A stretch of 64,000 nt of DNA, from NCBI GenBank assembly GCA_029204225.1, contig CM055107.1:13716878-13780877 (forward strand), given 5' to 3'. A program made the translations under genes and the position numbers. The notes below the pieces were generated by a model. It was not told where the DNA came from. It saw only the letters and a list, made by a program, of their open reading frames with translations, and made no database searches. This stretch comes from Diphasiastrum complanatum (Eukaryota > Streptophyta > Lycopodiopsida > Lycopodiales > Lycopodiaceae). Shown piece after piece: positions 11,110-22,756 of this stretch; position 1 is the stretch's first letter; every line of letters starts with the position of its first letter.

Positions 11110-11590
11110 TTTCATATTGAAAGTTTAATTTTGAAAAGGGGAAGGGGGGGTTTGTAATACCTTTTGTACAAAAAAAAAAAAAAAAGATGAAAGGGGGGAG
11201 GGGGTACAACCCCCCCCCCTCCCCCCTCCCGACCCGCTCCCCTCACGCCACTCCCCTGCACGGCCTTTCCTCCCCTCTCCACGCTCCTTGCACGGCCGTC
11301 GATGCTGGAGCTCGCAGACACTCTCCGGGACGCTGGCCCGGTTTGCTGCCCAAAAAACGCACATTCCCTTGAGGCTCCTCTGCACGGATTCCAACTCGCC
11401 TACGTGGATTGTTCTTGTTGGTTGGGTGGCCAACCGGGCCAGCGGCCCGAGGTGTTGTGCCTACGAGATGTTAGAGGACCCTACAGCGGTCGTGCAAGGG
11501 AGCAAGGGGGGCGAGAGTGTCCTCCCCCTTTGATTTTCAATTTTTTTTTTTTTACAAGGTTTTTTTTTTTTGTTTATTAGCTTATTGGTT
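11110..11590. mobile_element. GC-rich insertion inside gypsy R3, copy 1
   Basis: An island of very high GC with C and G homopolymers interrupts the integrase between its core and its C-terminal part. It starts near TTGAAAAGGGGAAGG, has a poly(A) tract near 11169-11185 and T tracts near 11540-11570. In the second copy (45765-46215) the two ends are imperfect inverted repeats of each other, as in a DNA transposon. The core may be captured host sequence. Open frames on both strands here are composition effects. Confidence 0.5.
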
Positions 11591-11646
11591 CATTCGTATC
11601 TGTGCTGGCTTTAAAATCCTCCCAATAAGACATTCATGTGTTGTAC

Positions 11647-11877
11647 CTAGTCCACAATTGCTGGGACTACAACCAATGACAAATCCACACTAATAGGTTG
11701 TAACGGTTCATGGCCATATAATGCAAAGAAAGGTGTCATGCCGATTGACACGTGTGGAGTGCTATTATAACAAAATTCAGCTAAGTACAACCAATCAACC
11801 CACCTTTTATGATGATCTGAATCAGTTTTCGGGTGCAAGGATGTACTTAAACACAATTTAGTGCCCAACTTGTCCAT
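11647..11877 (-). pseudogene. Ty3/gypsy integrase core fragment (R3 copy 1)
   Basis: The minus strand reads LCLSTSLHPKTDSD and LAEFCYNSTPHVSIGMTPFFALYG, the end of the catalytic core of a gypsy integrase. The stretch carrying the usual D, D residues is missing or unrecognisable upstream; the final glutamate region is altered to KRWVDW. It is separated from its C-terminal half by the GC-rich insertion. Confidence 0.85.
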
Positions 11878-12178
11878 TAAGACCTTCAGAAAGTGGAAAT
11901 AAGTATGTCGTCTCTCTCGCTCACTATCTCATTTGGTATCCCATGTAATTAACCATGTGCCACTGGTGTCCATTGTAACCCTAGCATGAAGGGTAAATTA
12001 AAGTTGGGTTGCACTAGTAAAGGAGTTGTTACCAATGATTCCTTGAGAGCTTTGAAAACCATCTGAGTTCCTTCATTCCATTCAAAATTATCCTTTCTCA
12101 AAAGATGCGTAAGCGGTGCTATAACTTTTGAAAAGTCCTGGATTTTTAGTAAAATGCTAAACCCAGGAATCCTTTCGA
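11878..12178. other. Decayed gypsy pol spacer
   Basis: Lies between the integrase core and RT fragments of the same element and is conserved with 46396-46694. It contains short minus-strand stretches compatible with RNase H or connection sequence (around 12000-12170) but no continuous frame. Confidence 0.45.
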
Positions 12179-12540
12179 TTATTTGACAATGTTAGGTGAT
12201 TTCCAATTCTTGATTGCCTCAATCTTCTTCTGATCCACCTTGATTCCCTCCTTGGACACAATGTGCCGCAAGTATTCCACCTCATCTCGAGCGAATTCAC
12301 ATATGGTTATCTTTGCAAACAACTTGTATTCTTGAAGAATACTTAAAACTGTGTCCAAATGTTTTGCATGCTCTTCCATGTTTCTACTATATATTAGGAT
12401 GTCGTCAAAGAATACCAACACAAAAAGGTAAAGATTAGGTTCAAAATCCGATTTATGAGAGCTTGAAAAGTGGAAGGAGCATTAGTTAATCCAAAAGGCA
12501 TAACTTTGAATTCATAAGGTCCCTTGTCAGTTCGAAAAGC
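12179..12540 (-). pseudogene. Ty3/gypsy reverse transcriptase fragment (R3 copy 1)
   Basis: The minus strand carries [16 protein letters not shown] (near 12500-12450), then after a frame break [16 protein letters not shown] with the catalytic FDD in place, then the thumb-like EVEYLRHIVSKEGI. The finger domain is absent: at its upstream end the RT joins the protease fragment directly, so several hundred bases have been deleted. Confidence 0.88.
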
Positions 12541-12760
12541 TATTTTATGTTGTTCCTCTTCTTTGACCTTAATTTTATGGAATCTAGATGAAAGTTGATT
12601 GTCACATCTCCCAAAGTTTTAAGCCATTCCATTCCTAGTATAACATCAAATCGACCCAACTCTACTATATGGAAGCTTTTACTGGAATGGAAAAGTGGTG
12701 GTTGTAATTTAAGGTTGAATCTAATTCTTTGAGTCGTCACAAATCATTGCATGATCTTGT
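12540..12760 (-). pseudogene. Ty3/gypsy retropepsin C-terminal fragment (R3 copy 1)
   Basis: The minus strand reads [20 protein letters not shown], the second conserved block of plant gypsy proteases. The first block with the catalytic aspartate is not visible. The same stretch occurs at 47056-47256 and, more decayed, in block B1. Confidence 0.85.
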
Positions 12761-13240
12761 TTTCTATGGTAACTCTTATGGCTTTTTGGCCTTGCCTTGC
12801 AAAGGCAATTCTATGTGTTGAGGTCCGTTTTACAGTCTCAAGCGTGTACTTGCTACTTCGTGTGCCTTTTTTGTCGTATGCAATAAGTTGGCGATCAATC
12901 TACAAGTAAAGTCTGATTCTTTTGTACATGCATCCGAGTAGCTAAGATTTTTTTTTGCACGATAACTTAGTTTTCTTGATGAACGTTTGCGGATTCGGGA
13001 TGACACCGCATGTGGTTTCTTACCTTATTTACAATCATGTTATCCTTTATCATGTTAAAAAAAAGATTACATAGCTTCTCTTGTTACTTGCAAGCTCAAT
13101 TATGTTTCACCATCTTCTCTCATCTACTGCTGCTACTACTCGCCATCCTCAATATCTTTTCTTTGCTTGCACATGTGTTTGACCTTTTAGCAGGTTGGAT
13201 GAGAACTGGATTGAGTTGTGAATACTAAAACGTGAACACT
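12741..13240. repeat. Block B1 middle part, extra copy
   Basis: Matches about 5530-6060 and 31890-32410 with small deletions, joined on the left to gypsy R3. It ends near 13240 in the start of the GTGAATA-type tandem seen in the palindrome. No gene. Confidence 0.65.
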
Positions 13241-13284
13241 CTGAATATTGATCGTGATACGATGAATACTAATGAATATAGTAT

Positions 13285-13677
13285 CGGTAGATGCATTTCC
13301 CAATGAATATAGTATCGGTAGATGCATTTCCCAATGAAGGCAATATTTTTGACAAAGGAAGAAAAAAAAGTATTTCGATATAAGGTTCATTCACGGTGTT
13401 CTTTGTAAGATGGGTTTCTTACCATAGATTTCGATATTATTACCATGATAGAAGGTTTCAATGCTGAGGGTTTAGCCCTGCATGTTAATTCTTGGTTGGG
13501 AGTGCACCATAGCGTTTGGTGCAAGTTTTTAGTGTTGCCTCCCGAAAGAAATCTGTGTGAGAGGAGACGCCTTCACGCCAGTCCTCCACAACTACCCTTC
13601 ACAATATGCATGCTGCATCTAGTCGCAACAGTCAGCAAATTACCGTGTCAATCCACTCCTCAAACAGATCAGCTACA
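13285..13677 (+). repeat. Truncated third copy of the germin upstream region
   Basis: 13285-13575 matches about 7540-7885 and 13575-13677 matches about 8260-8353 of the gene A upstream region; the sequence between them, including the G-box, is missing. The copy stops before the TATA-like box, and no germin coding sequence follows. It is directly followed by single-copy sequence. Confidence 0.75.
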
Positions 13678-14065
13678 AACATAGTCATGCTGAGTAAGAC
13701 ATGATTCATTATCTCTCCTTCAAACTCCATGCATTGTGAGTCATATAAAACAGGGACCGAGAGCGCTTTGATAGATTTAAAACACAATATGCTGTAAATA
13801 CTTCCTAAGAATATTAACATAATTTCTGCCAGAAAAATGTACAAAGTGACCTCATTGCTTTGAGAAACATAGCTGCTAGTCAAAACTCTAGAAATGTTGA
13901 TTTCACCATAGGTGCAAAGAAATGTATTCCCGTGTCCAGCAGTCAATCTCCTGATAACAGTACTGAAGTATTTTGCTGTGCTTCACATTTTTTTTTTCCA
14001 AAAACACAAACTCGAGCATATTACAATTGGTACAAGTTAAACCAATCGTGTGTGGTAAGTCATTC

Positions 14066-15514
14066 TCAAAGGAGATCAAAAAAATACTCGAAACCTTGAC
14101 CTATTTCCCATATGGAAACACCAGCGCCACAAGATTTAGCTTCTTCCAACCTCAAGGATAATGATTTCAATGAAGGGTAAAACACTCTGTGCAACTCCTG
14201 AGCGACAGTATAGTCAAAATAATGCTCATCATTAAAACCATCCCAAGAAAGTTTTAGTTTGTAGGAGCTCAACAGACTAAGGTATTCGTGGCCGAGTATT
14301 GGTCCTCCACCTAAGTTCCATCAAACCATAAACATTTCAAAACTCAAGCTAGAGAAAATTCCATACATGAGAATTGCATGAATTCTGCTATGCGTCAGAA
14401 AAGCAAACGGCAGTGAACTAAGTGTACCTTGAGGTAAAACAAAGTCATTTCCATAAAAATTTATTCCCACAAGAATCTTAGACATGTTATTGTCCATTTT
14501 TCTCCCCAAAGATCCTTGATGGCGAGCTTGGTTTGAAACAGGTCCTAGTTTCAAGACATTATCTGCAATGGGTAACTCTTGAGCTTGTCTGGATACTGGA
14601 GGTATGACAAAAATAAGCTGCATATTACGAGTCTGTCTAGGTAAAACAATATTGTGTAAAGATGAGCCAAGCTCTTGCACAAAATTCAATGCCTGCAGAC
14701 AAAAGATTTGGAAGGTTTAGGGTTGCGCAAGTGTCTTTCTAGGTAGTGATCGGCCACAAGCCAACATCAGTATCTTTGGAGCAAGTCATCCCCTTTTCTA
14801 GTTTCCAAAATTGTTGCATTCAAGCCACTTCTTTGACTTCAGGAGTCAATTGCATCAAATCTATAATGCTAGGAAGCGATAACCTGATAGCTGATCAAGC
14901 CCTCAGCATCGAAACAACTTCTTTCAGAAACTACATGCTTTGACTAAATCTGAAACGCAAAAGTGACATAATTTGATTGCCTTGAATGTGACAGGCATAC
15001 AGGCAGCAAAGAACATAAGTAAAATTTGCCACTTAAAAGCTCTAGCAGAGAGAAACTATGGACTTCTTTCCGAGCAGCCTAGTACCATGAAGAACATAAT
15101 AGAGATACACCTCCTGAATTCTACTTATAACATTCCAAAAGTGACGGTTTTAAAATGTGCGCGATCCTGAATTCTACTTATCACATTCCAAAGTTCCATA
15201 TGCAAAAGTTCCATATGCAGACCAAAGTGACCATGCTTCAAAAACAATGCCATCGTATCCCCTCTTCCTGCAGTCAATAGAAAATGTCTCATAAAAGTTA
15301 TACCTATTCTATTGGAAAAACGAGGGCATTGTCAAGAATCTGGACTGCATTTTGACTCCATACATGCTAAAAGGAATGATAGTATCACCACTCATACATC
15401 TCGTTGGATCTACCTGCACTCCGAACTTATGAGTTGAATTGCTTGCAACTTTTCTCGTGTCTCAACCAGCATATTATCTAGTGGCCACCCTTCCAAGACA
15501 ACACGTGGTACTAT
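14066..15514 (-). pseudogene. CHID1: CHID1-like (chitinase domain-containing protein 1, GH18-like) 3' exons
   Basis: Minus-strand exons: 15514-15414 (VPRVVLEGWPLDNM), 15267 to about 15205 (RGYDGIVFEAWSLWSAYG), 14692-14428 (ALNFVQELGSSLH, then ILVGINFYGNDFVLPQ) and 14310-14066 (GGGPILGHEYLSLL, then VSIWEIGQGFEYFFDLL and TGA). The introns have GT-AG borders and matching phases (2 at 15414/15267, 1 at 14428/14310). The order and ending match plant CHID1 proteins, which are secretory-pathway or lysosome-type GH18 relatives. Two oddities argue for decay: the exon near 15205 runs into local tandem duplications without a clear donor, and the strand-end segment normally holding the MTYDYS-like motif is absent between FVIPP and ILVGINF. 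No N-terminal exons were found upstream. A diverged working gene cannot be excluded. Confidence 0.7.
15113..15235. repeat. Small tandem duplications at a CHID1-like exon edge
   Basis: A block beginning CTGAATTCTACTTAT and running through ACATTCCAAA occurs twice (about 15115-15140 and 15168-15192), and the 15-bp unit with AAGTTCCATATGC occurs twice just beside it (about 15190-15220). They sit at the expected 3' border of the exon ending near 15205 and probably disrupted its splice donor. Confidence 0.6.
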
Positions 15515-16385
15515 CTGTTACCACGTAGGCACCGGAACAATACAAATGCAAAAGAATAAAGCTTGGTTTCTTCAACACCCCAAGGTTTAGGAGCTTAATT
15601 TAAAACGTCTCAAAGTTTTCTGAGAAAATGATACAAGGTCCTGCAATATGATCTAATGATACAACCACATTGGTGCAGGAAACAAATGGTGTAACTGCTC
15701 AAGGATTGCAGGCACCAGCTTGACATTGCCACTAGTGCTTAAATGACATGAATAACTACATTTGAACATCATAACGAAATGCCAACTGGAAATGAAAAGT
15801 GATCTTGACCTTGCATCTACTTTCAAAAAAGTAAAAACACAAAGATTTTTTTGATGGAAGCACAAACTTCGTTCTGCTAAGTAAAACATTGATTCTCTGA
15901 GCTTTTCTGTGAGCCAGAGATTGTGTGACAAAACTGAACGGCCAGCAACTGGTTGTGTTAAGTGTCAAAAGAAAATTTGAAGGACTTTAAATGCTTGATG
16001 TATTCCAAATTATTTTGCTCATGTTTTGTCCTTGTGAAGAAGAAAAGATAAAGGATAAGACCAGAATAAAGCAAGAGTCACAAGACCAGAATTTAAGGTC
16101 CACTAGCAACAAGAAAATGAATGAATATTCAAAATTTACGATGCTGGGCAGACTCTTGGTGACGGACGGGATGGAAGGTTGACTGCTGGCATTGCATGTG
16201 AAAATAGCCCAGGAAGTGAGGGTTTATCACGAAGTTATCTATTGGATGTGAAGAGAACTTAGCACTCTAACGAGTTTAGCTAGCTTGTGCTTGAGACTGG
16301 CTTTCATATGTCAGATGCTTTGATTCATGTCTCGGTTTCAGGGAAGATACTGTGAAAACTCAATAGACTAACGTGTGACACATAC

Positions 16386-16480
16386 CTCTCAGGAGCTACA
16401 TCTGTGCAATTGAAGCAACAGCCTTCTTCTGAATCATCCACAACTATGTGACGCACCATGGATGCCGTGTGCCCATCTAT
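16386..16480 (-). other. Candidate orphan exon, unidentified
   Basis: A 95-bp minus-strand open segment starts after TTTAACAG and ends before GTATGT. It reads DGHTASMVRHIVVDDSEEG followed by CCFNCTDVAPER, which looks protein-like, but I do not recognise the family and it does not match CHID1. It could be an exon of an upstream part of the same locus or of a second gene, or chance. Confidence 0.3.
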
Positions 16481-17334
16481 CTGTTAAATTTTATGAAGGC
16501 TATAGCACTCTAGATTTCAATGCTGATATCAATCATGGCATTGTCGGAGCATCTAGTGGATTCTGCTTTAACATTAATATGTGAAGAAATTTTTAAAACT
16601 CAGGCTGCTACAATCCAACCTTCTGACTACCAAGGAACCATAGAACAGTTTCCAAAAGATCCGAATCCGCCAAACAATTTCCAAAACAATTGTTAAATTT
16701 TCGAGAGAGTCATGTTTATTAAGGCTAAAGAGCACCGGGATGTTACATCATCCTAAAAGCTAAAATTTTCTGATAATACTGAGCATAGATACATATGGTA
16801 GATGGGTGAGATGGTGATTGATACCCCATACATGTGAGGATTCTAAGCACCAATATATAGCTTGTAATCTATAAAAACACATGCTTAACAATCCTATTCA
16901 ATATGCACAAAATATTAGCAATCCAGTAACATTTGGGAACCATTTTTTCCCAAATACAAACTTGCAAACAAAACTCTTTTGAAAAAAGATTAGAATCTAG
17001 AATCAATTTAAACTGCTTCTTAAGGGTTTGAATTCGTTCTAAAAAATTCAAATCGCATTCGTTGGATTTCTACAAGTAATCTGCCGCGGGCTGCTATCAA
17101 AAGTTTATCACCTGCAACTGTTAAGGCTTTTATCTTTCTGGAAAATTATAAGAACTGTAAATAGTGATTGTCTGTCTCAGACCATCATGCTAGTTCGTTT
17201 TCACACAAGATGGCACCAAAGAAAAGCCCAGACATGCTAGAAGGAAAAGGATAGAAGGAGACATAACAGGGAGGATGCAAATACCTATAAAGGCAAGGTA
17301 AATTGTCACTCCAAAACAGCTATTTCAGGAGGTT

Positions 17335-17745
17335 ACGGGGAAAAGGAAGATCAAATTCAAGTGATAGGTGACTGCTTAAAGAAAGAACGTACCTGCAAAC
17401 ACAAATAATAAATGCATATCAAACCGGTAGAAGGGGAGAAAACCCGAGACTTAAAATAGCCGGGTTTCAAGTTGCTTTGACACAGTCTCTATGTTGCACC
17501 GGAACAGCATTCCTCTTCTGGAAAAAGGATTATTGATGATTTCAACATGGCAGATTTGTTCTGGAACGTTGGGACTGAAAAAGAGGACAAGGGAGAGAAA
17601 ATTCAGCTAACAAATGATTGCTTAAAGAAAGAAAGTACATGCAAACACAAATTATATATGAATATCGAAACAGTAGAAGGGGAGAACTTTAATAGTCAAG
17701 TCTCAGGATGCTTTCACAGTCTCTATGTTGCACCATAACAACGTT
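17335..17745. repeat. Diverged tandem duplication, about 240-bp period
   Basis: 17335-17500 and 17575-17740 share, in order, GACTGCTTAAAGAAAG or its variant, CTGCAAACACAAAT, AGTAGAAGGGGAGAA and CACAGTCTCTATGTTGCACC. The units are clearly diverged. No gene is seen. Confidence 0.65.
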
Positions 17746-18609
17746 CCAGAACGGTTTTTTGCACAGAAAAAAACCTAAACTTTTCTAGGGCCGTCCGGAG
17801 AACCAGACTAATGAGGTGCACGAACTAGGAGAGAAAAAAAGTTTGTGGAAAGAGCAATAGGAAGCCAAATAGGATGTGCCAGCACTATATGTGAAGGTAG
17901 TGATCTATAGAAGGCCATTGTAGCTCATAGAAGAGGGAAAAGCTGAGTGTGGAAATTTGCAAGCAAAACACCTTGTTTTCACTGTTTTTTCTTTGCTTTG
18001 TTTGGAGGCCATAGTGCATTGCTTTGAGTGAGTCTTGTTTCTAGGATTGGTTGTAGGGTTGCTAGGGAGAGAGAATGATTGCATATTCCCAAGCTTCTTC
18101 TCACATAGGTGGTTGGCATGAGCATTCATGTGGTTGATGTGCCTAAGGCCCCTTTGCAATAGTTTTTCCGAGGTTTAGGGTTTAGAGTGCCCTCTATTGA
18201 CGTTAGGGTTACGATTTGATGATTTTTGAGGTGTTAGCTACTTTTTTTTCACCTATCCACTTTGCATTGAGTTTTTGACCTGTTTCATAGGGTTTAGTGT
18301 TTCTATAGCCATGCTTGTGGCAAGATGAGGCATATGGGTGGAGGTGAATCTCTCGAAGGGAGACACAATAATTTTTACGAGTTCAAGTGCACATAGATGG
18401 CATGATCTATATTGCAGTGGTACCTCTTGTAGCACGACGACGAAGATCAAGTCACATTTGCTTAATTTGACCAACCTAGATGGGCAATCCTTGGGCATCA
18501 CCCCATGTATGCTAGTTCCCACAATTGAGCGAGAGCACCTAGTGAGCACATATAAAGCACCAGCAGAGACAAGGCCAACTCATAGGCCCATGCTAGAGGT
18601 GATGAATTT
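17746..18609. other. Single-copy region, no recognised gene
   Basis: The stretch is not repeated in the window. A 93-codon plus-strand frame (18338-18619) begins MEVNLSKGDTIIF but matches nothing I know and overlaps an equally long minus-strand frame. No splice-supported exon series was found. Confidence 0.35.
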
Positions 18610-18995
18610 CAAGACCTAGCTATGGAGTATCTTAACTGCAATACTAGATCAACCAAGAAAGCTTGAGAAACTTAGCTATGGAAAACATCACATACAAGGA
18701 CAATTGCATAAGCCCCTCACAACACCAAAAGTTAGAAGAGAAAATGAATTGCTAAAGAGAGAGAGGGCATGGGTCCTCCAAATCCCTTGTGAGGCAAGCA
18801 CCTCAAATACATGCATGGAATGTCTAGGTGTCAACCGTGAGCTACTTGGACAAGCGGGCCACTTGCACTAATTCACTTAACTTACAAAAGGGGGGTCTCA
18901 TGTATTTAATTAATAACATGCCCCATGAGTTATGTACAACTTACAGCATAATTAGTGCTAAACCAAAGGGGTAAAATAGGCATTACTCTTCAACA
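18610..18995 (-). repeat. Probable 3' LTR of a Ty1/copia element
   Basis: On the minus strand the LTR start TGTTGAAGAG (18995-18986) directly follows a G-run polypurine tract (19002-18996), immediately after the end of a copia RNase H region. The outer end is a guess, because no second LTR is in the window. Confidence 0.5.
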
Positions 18996-19140
18996 CCCCC
19001 CCATAATGGCAATTTTATTTAAGCTAACACCCAACAAAGTTCTGAACTTTTCAAACTTGAGTTTACTATGTGGTTTAGTAAAGATATCAGCTATCTGGTC
19101 ATTGGTGTTAGTTACGAATGCAACCACAACTAATCTAGAG
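18996..19140 (-). pseudogene. Ty1/copia RNase H C-terminal fragment
   Basis: The minus strand encodes NDQIADIFTKPHSKLKFEKF and then RTLLGV, the diagnostic end of copia RNase H, followed by a polypurine tract and LTR start. Nothing upstream of about 19140 continues the element, so this is only its last 5 percent or so. This lineage differs from the copia element at 58-63 kb (which ends DIFTKAMDKGLFER). Confidence 0.85.
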
Positions 19141-19463
19141 CTAAGCTATGAAAGCATCACATAAGCAAGACTTAACCCTAGAAAGCAGGAAAGAGAGATT
19201 AAGGAGACTAAAGAGAGAGATCAATATCATCAGCTCTTCCCTACTTATAGCGTAAAGGAAGCCCTAAAAAGGAAGTTTCCAGTGGCAAGGGCCCAACTGG
19301 GAGTGATAATAGTGCGCCCTCCAAGAACGCCCCCACTCTCCAGTAATATGTCCAAATGTCCAAATAATGAATAATAAGGCTCAAGGCCAACCATAAAGTC
19401 TAAGTGTCAATAATGAATAAAAAAGGGCCCAAGGCCTGCTTATGCATAAAGTAAAAGTAAATG
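19141..19463. other. Spacer before R2, LTR-like, no gene
   Basis: Not repeated elsewhere in the window. It may be the 3' LTR of R2: a purine-rich GTTGGGGAGAG on the minus strand lies at 19514-19504, where a polypurine tract is expected, but LTR ends were not defined. The part before 19200 shares short similarity with 18670-18760. Confidence 0.35.
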
Positions 19464-19649
19464 TAAATGGACGTGGCGAATGTAATGAGCGAAGTCCATA
19501 ACTCTCCCCAACACAAAAAAAAAAGGACCCAATTGCCGAAAAGAAACTGGATCAAACAACAACAAGCCCTGGTGCATCAACAACTAGAGCAGCATCTAAT
19601 GTAGAGGAATCAACAAGTGCAGCAAGAGCACAATCCTGATCCGCAAGTG

Positions 19650-19800
19650 ATAACGTATGATAAAAGACATCAATAGGCTCCCATGTGGCCTACTCAACAA
19701 GACGACCATCCCACTGGATCAAAAATTGAATCTGTCGGCAGCGTCGACCATGGTGAAGGCGAACCTGGTGAATGGCAGCTGGGAACAGCTCAGGATCAAC
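19650..19800 (-). pseudogene. Chromodomain-like integrase end (R2 copy 1)
   Basis: The minus strand reads IQFLIQWDGRLVE, a stop codon, then ATWEPIDVF, which matches the chromodomain signature (hydrophobic-QW-G ... E.ATWEP) at the C-terminus of chromovirus integrases. The single TAG sits where a glutamate or aspartate is usual and is shared with the second copy at about 47732-47882. Confidence 0.75.
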
Positions 19801-21899
19801 ATCATGGCGACGAAGGGAACATCTCGGCCGCGTCATCAGAAACCAAGCAATATGGAACAACCAGGAATGCCAAGGAACCAGAAGAAGATCAAGCAGCAAC
19901 CAGGAATGCCAAGGCATCCATAATGCCCAAGCTAGTAGAGGATCAGCTCAAAAGATAGGGACATCATACCAAGGTATCCAAAAATCCCGAGAATGTAGAA
20001 CTGCATCAGCAACGGGAAGCCAATAAGGAAACTGGAAAAGAGATGGACACTCATCGCCAATAGTTGCATCATACACATAACCATCAACCATATTTGCAAG
20101 GTTCCCCAAGAAAAGACATCAGCACCAAGGAGTAGGAACATAAGCAGGATAACATGCACACTGTAACAGCATGGAAAAGCAAGCGATATGCCAGGAAACA
20201 TGGAGCATGAAGACATCATCCTGACAAAGGATAGCTAAAATGGAGAAATATGCACCAACATGGTCAAAAGCCCAAGGTATCCATAAGGCCCATGAATGAT
20301 AAGTAGCAATGGCACACGGTACCCTCAAGGCCCATATCACGAGAAGAGCAGCACGCCAAAAGCTCCAGAAGGTTCAAGAAATTAATGCATCATCTAAAAA
20401 GACATGATGCATGAAAACAGTAGCAACAATTCTAGAAATAGTAGAGGCCCCAACTGAAAAACTGTAGCTGAAAAAATCATCCAGAAAGACCCCATATGGA
20501 CATACCAATCTATCATAGGGTACACCAAAAATAGATGGAGAATTGAATAACCCAACGAACCTGGCTGCAAGTGTAATCCCAAAGTACACACCAGGCGCAC
20601 AAGTGAGGAATAGAAGAAATGCACTGGAATGAGGAACAGGATCCGCAACATCAGTAGCAAGTATCGGAGCAATATCCACGTTTAGCTAGGAATGAGTATC
20701 AAAGCACATATGAGCAACACTGAAGTATATGACAACAACATCTCCAAAAACTATCCAAGAGAGGAGAAGGAACTCTCTCAAGGTACCTTGATGGTCTCGG
20801 AACACCAGAACAAAGTGGCAACTCAGCATCGGAGACCAAGCGATATGGAGCAACTCGAAATGACGTGGAACCTGAAGATCACCCGAACAAATAGTAGCTG
20901 GAACGGAGGCAATAACCCCAGCCATAAGGACATGCCAATCTTTAAAATGAGCAACAAAAGAACAGATAGAGAGCCACATGCATAATCATAGAGATATCTG
21001 AACCATAGGCGATCAATAATATGCAAAAACTAGCAGCAATCAACAGGTCCAAATGAAAACCAAGCTATACGTAATAACTAGGAATGCCATATATCCATAG
21101 CTGAAAATGAAGCAGTAGCATGAGCAATAGGTCCAAATGAAATCCAAGCGATACGTAATAACCAAGAATGCCAAATATCAAGAGGTAAAAAGGAATCAGT
21201 CACAGAAAAACCTAATGCATAAAAAGCCCAAAAGTGTATACCATCGGCATGGACTGTAGCAAACCTACATGTAGAAACACATGGACATTGAAGGATGCCC
21301 GTATACTCATCTAGAAAGATCCCAACATATAAATACCCTAGATAAGTAATTGTGACCATCCGGCAAATATCCTCGAATGGAAAATGTGTAACGGTAAGGG
21401 CCAAAGGCGGATGAATCATGTCAGGAACCATAGAAATATCATGAGACAGATCACAAACCTCAAGCAGAGATCCATGGAGTAAAGCGAAAGAAGATACAAC
21501 CTGATCACCAATAGCGAGGGAACCATCAAAAGTACACCCGTGAAAAATCCCATAGAAATCAGCAGGAACATCGGCCATAACGAACTCAAGAGATGGAGAT
21601 ATAGAGACCAGATACTGCACCAACCACCGAACCAGGAGGGCTATCTGAGGTATGCGCAAAAGCAATAGTAGGAATACCACCAAGGTATATGGCCTCAATA
21701 TCAATGAAACCAAGAATGACCACTGAATACAATATCTGTGAATCAAGGCAAATCCGGAGCGGCATCAACCTAAGAAAGAGGACCCACGGATGGTGAAAGC
21801 GAAGCAGCAACTGATGTACTCTGAATAGAAAGAAGAGCTGCATCGTGAGCCTTTGGCAGACTACGCATAAACTGCTTCCCGGTAACCAACTGATAGTCA

Positions 21900-22716
21900 C
21901 CCTGGAAACAATACCAACAAGTGAATGATGTTGACCAGCATGAGTAAAGGAAAGTGTTTGTTGAGAGAGATCCACAGCAACAATACCAATTGAAGAGAAC
22001 CAGTCTACACCAGAAATAATGTCATAGCGCTCCAGCGGAATGATCTAGAAATCTGTCTGACCAGAAAAATCACCAATGCAATAATCCAAGTCCTGAAACA
22101 TCTGAGAACTAGGAAAAGAATGGGAACGAGCAACCTCAACACTGAGAGGTTGGGAAGCAAGAACAGGTGTAGCACGAATCTTGGTGGAGATGTAACTGCT
22201 AATAAATGAATGTGTACTGCTTGTATCCACTAAAGAAATATACTCTTGCCCTGCATCTAGAATAATATGATCCACAAATGGAACAACATACGTAGGCATA
22301 ATAACAGAAGCATCAATTGATAAGTTCTGGCCTAAACGTGCATATAGAAGAACCGCATACTCATCTAGATGGGTATCAGCAAAATCAGCCAATGAGTATA
22401 CAATAGGACCATCATGAAATGTATAACCATATGCCATATGGAGATCTACTGAAGTAGCCAAAGCATCTGAAATAGGAACCTTAGACCCATGAATAACATT
22501 GAAATAAGGAGCATAGGTGACAACATCCATAGCATGGCGCTCAGGAATATGAGTGGCATCAAAGTACTCAACAACAATATCAAAGCATGCAACATCGGCA
22601 ATAGTAGCAAGGCATATTGTATCAATAATAAGTATCAAAGCATGGAACAATATCATAGCATGCAACAACATCGGTAGCACCATCAAAGCATGCAACGAGA
22701 TCATCAATAGTATCAT
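21900..22716 (-). pseudogene. Gypsy Gag end and retropepsin (R2 copy 1)
   Basis: The minus-strand frame ends in a protease: LVDTSSTHSFISSYI corresponds to the catalytic DTGATHSFIS block, then after a stop and small changes comes YDIISGVDWFSSIGIV for the second block (GxDW). The catalytic Asp is kept but the following glycine is replaced by serine (cysteine-bearing in copy 2), so activity is not expected. The frame breaks near 22045, while copy 2 at 49670-50719 is open throughout this part. Confidence 0.75.
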
Positions 22717-22756
22717 AACATGCTATATCAATATCAAGGACCATATCAGCCGCAAC

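Noticed and set aside
15653-15740. GNVKLVPAILEQL as a CHID1 exon
   Set aside because: The corresponding CHID1 position is already filled by VPRVVLEGWP at 15414-15514 with good splice sites.
18170-18190. Telomere-like GTTTAGGGTTTAG
   Set aside because: Fewer than two full TTTAGGG units; no array.
20686-20985. Equal 97-codon open frames on both strands (also 48767-49066)
   Set aside because: Mirror-image frames inside a deleted gypsy pol region with no known motif; they look like codon-composition effects.
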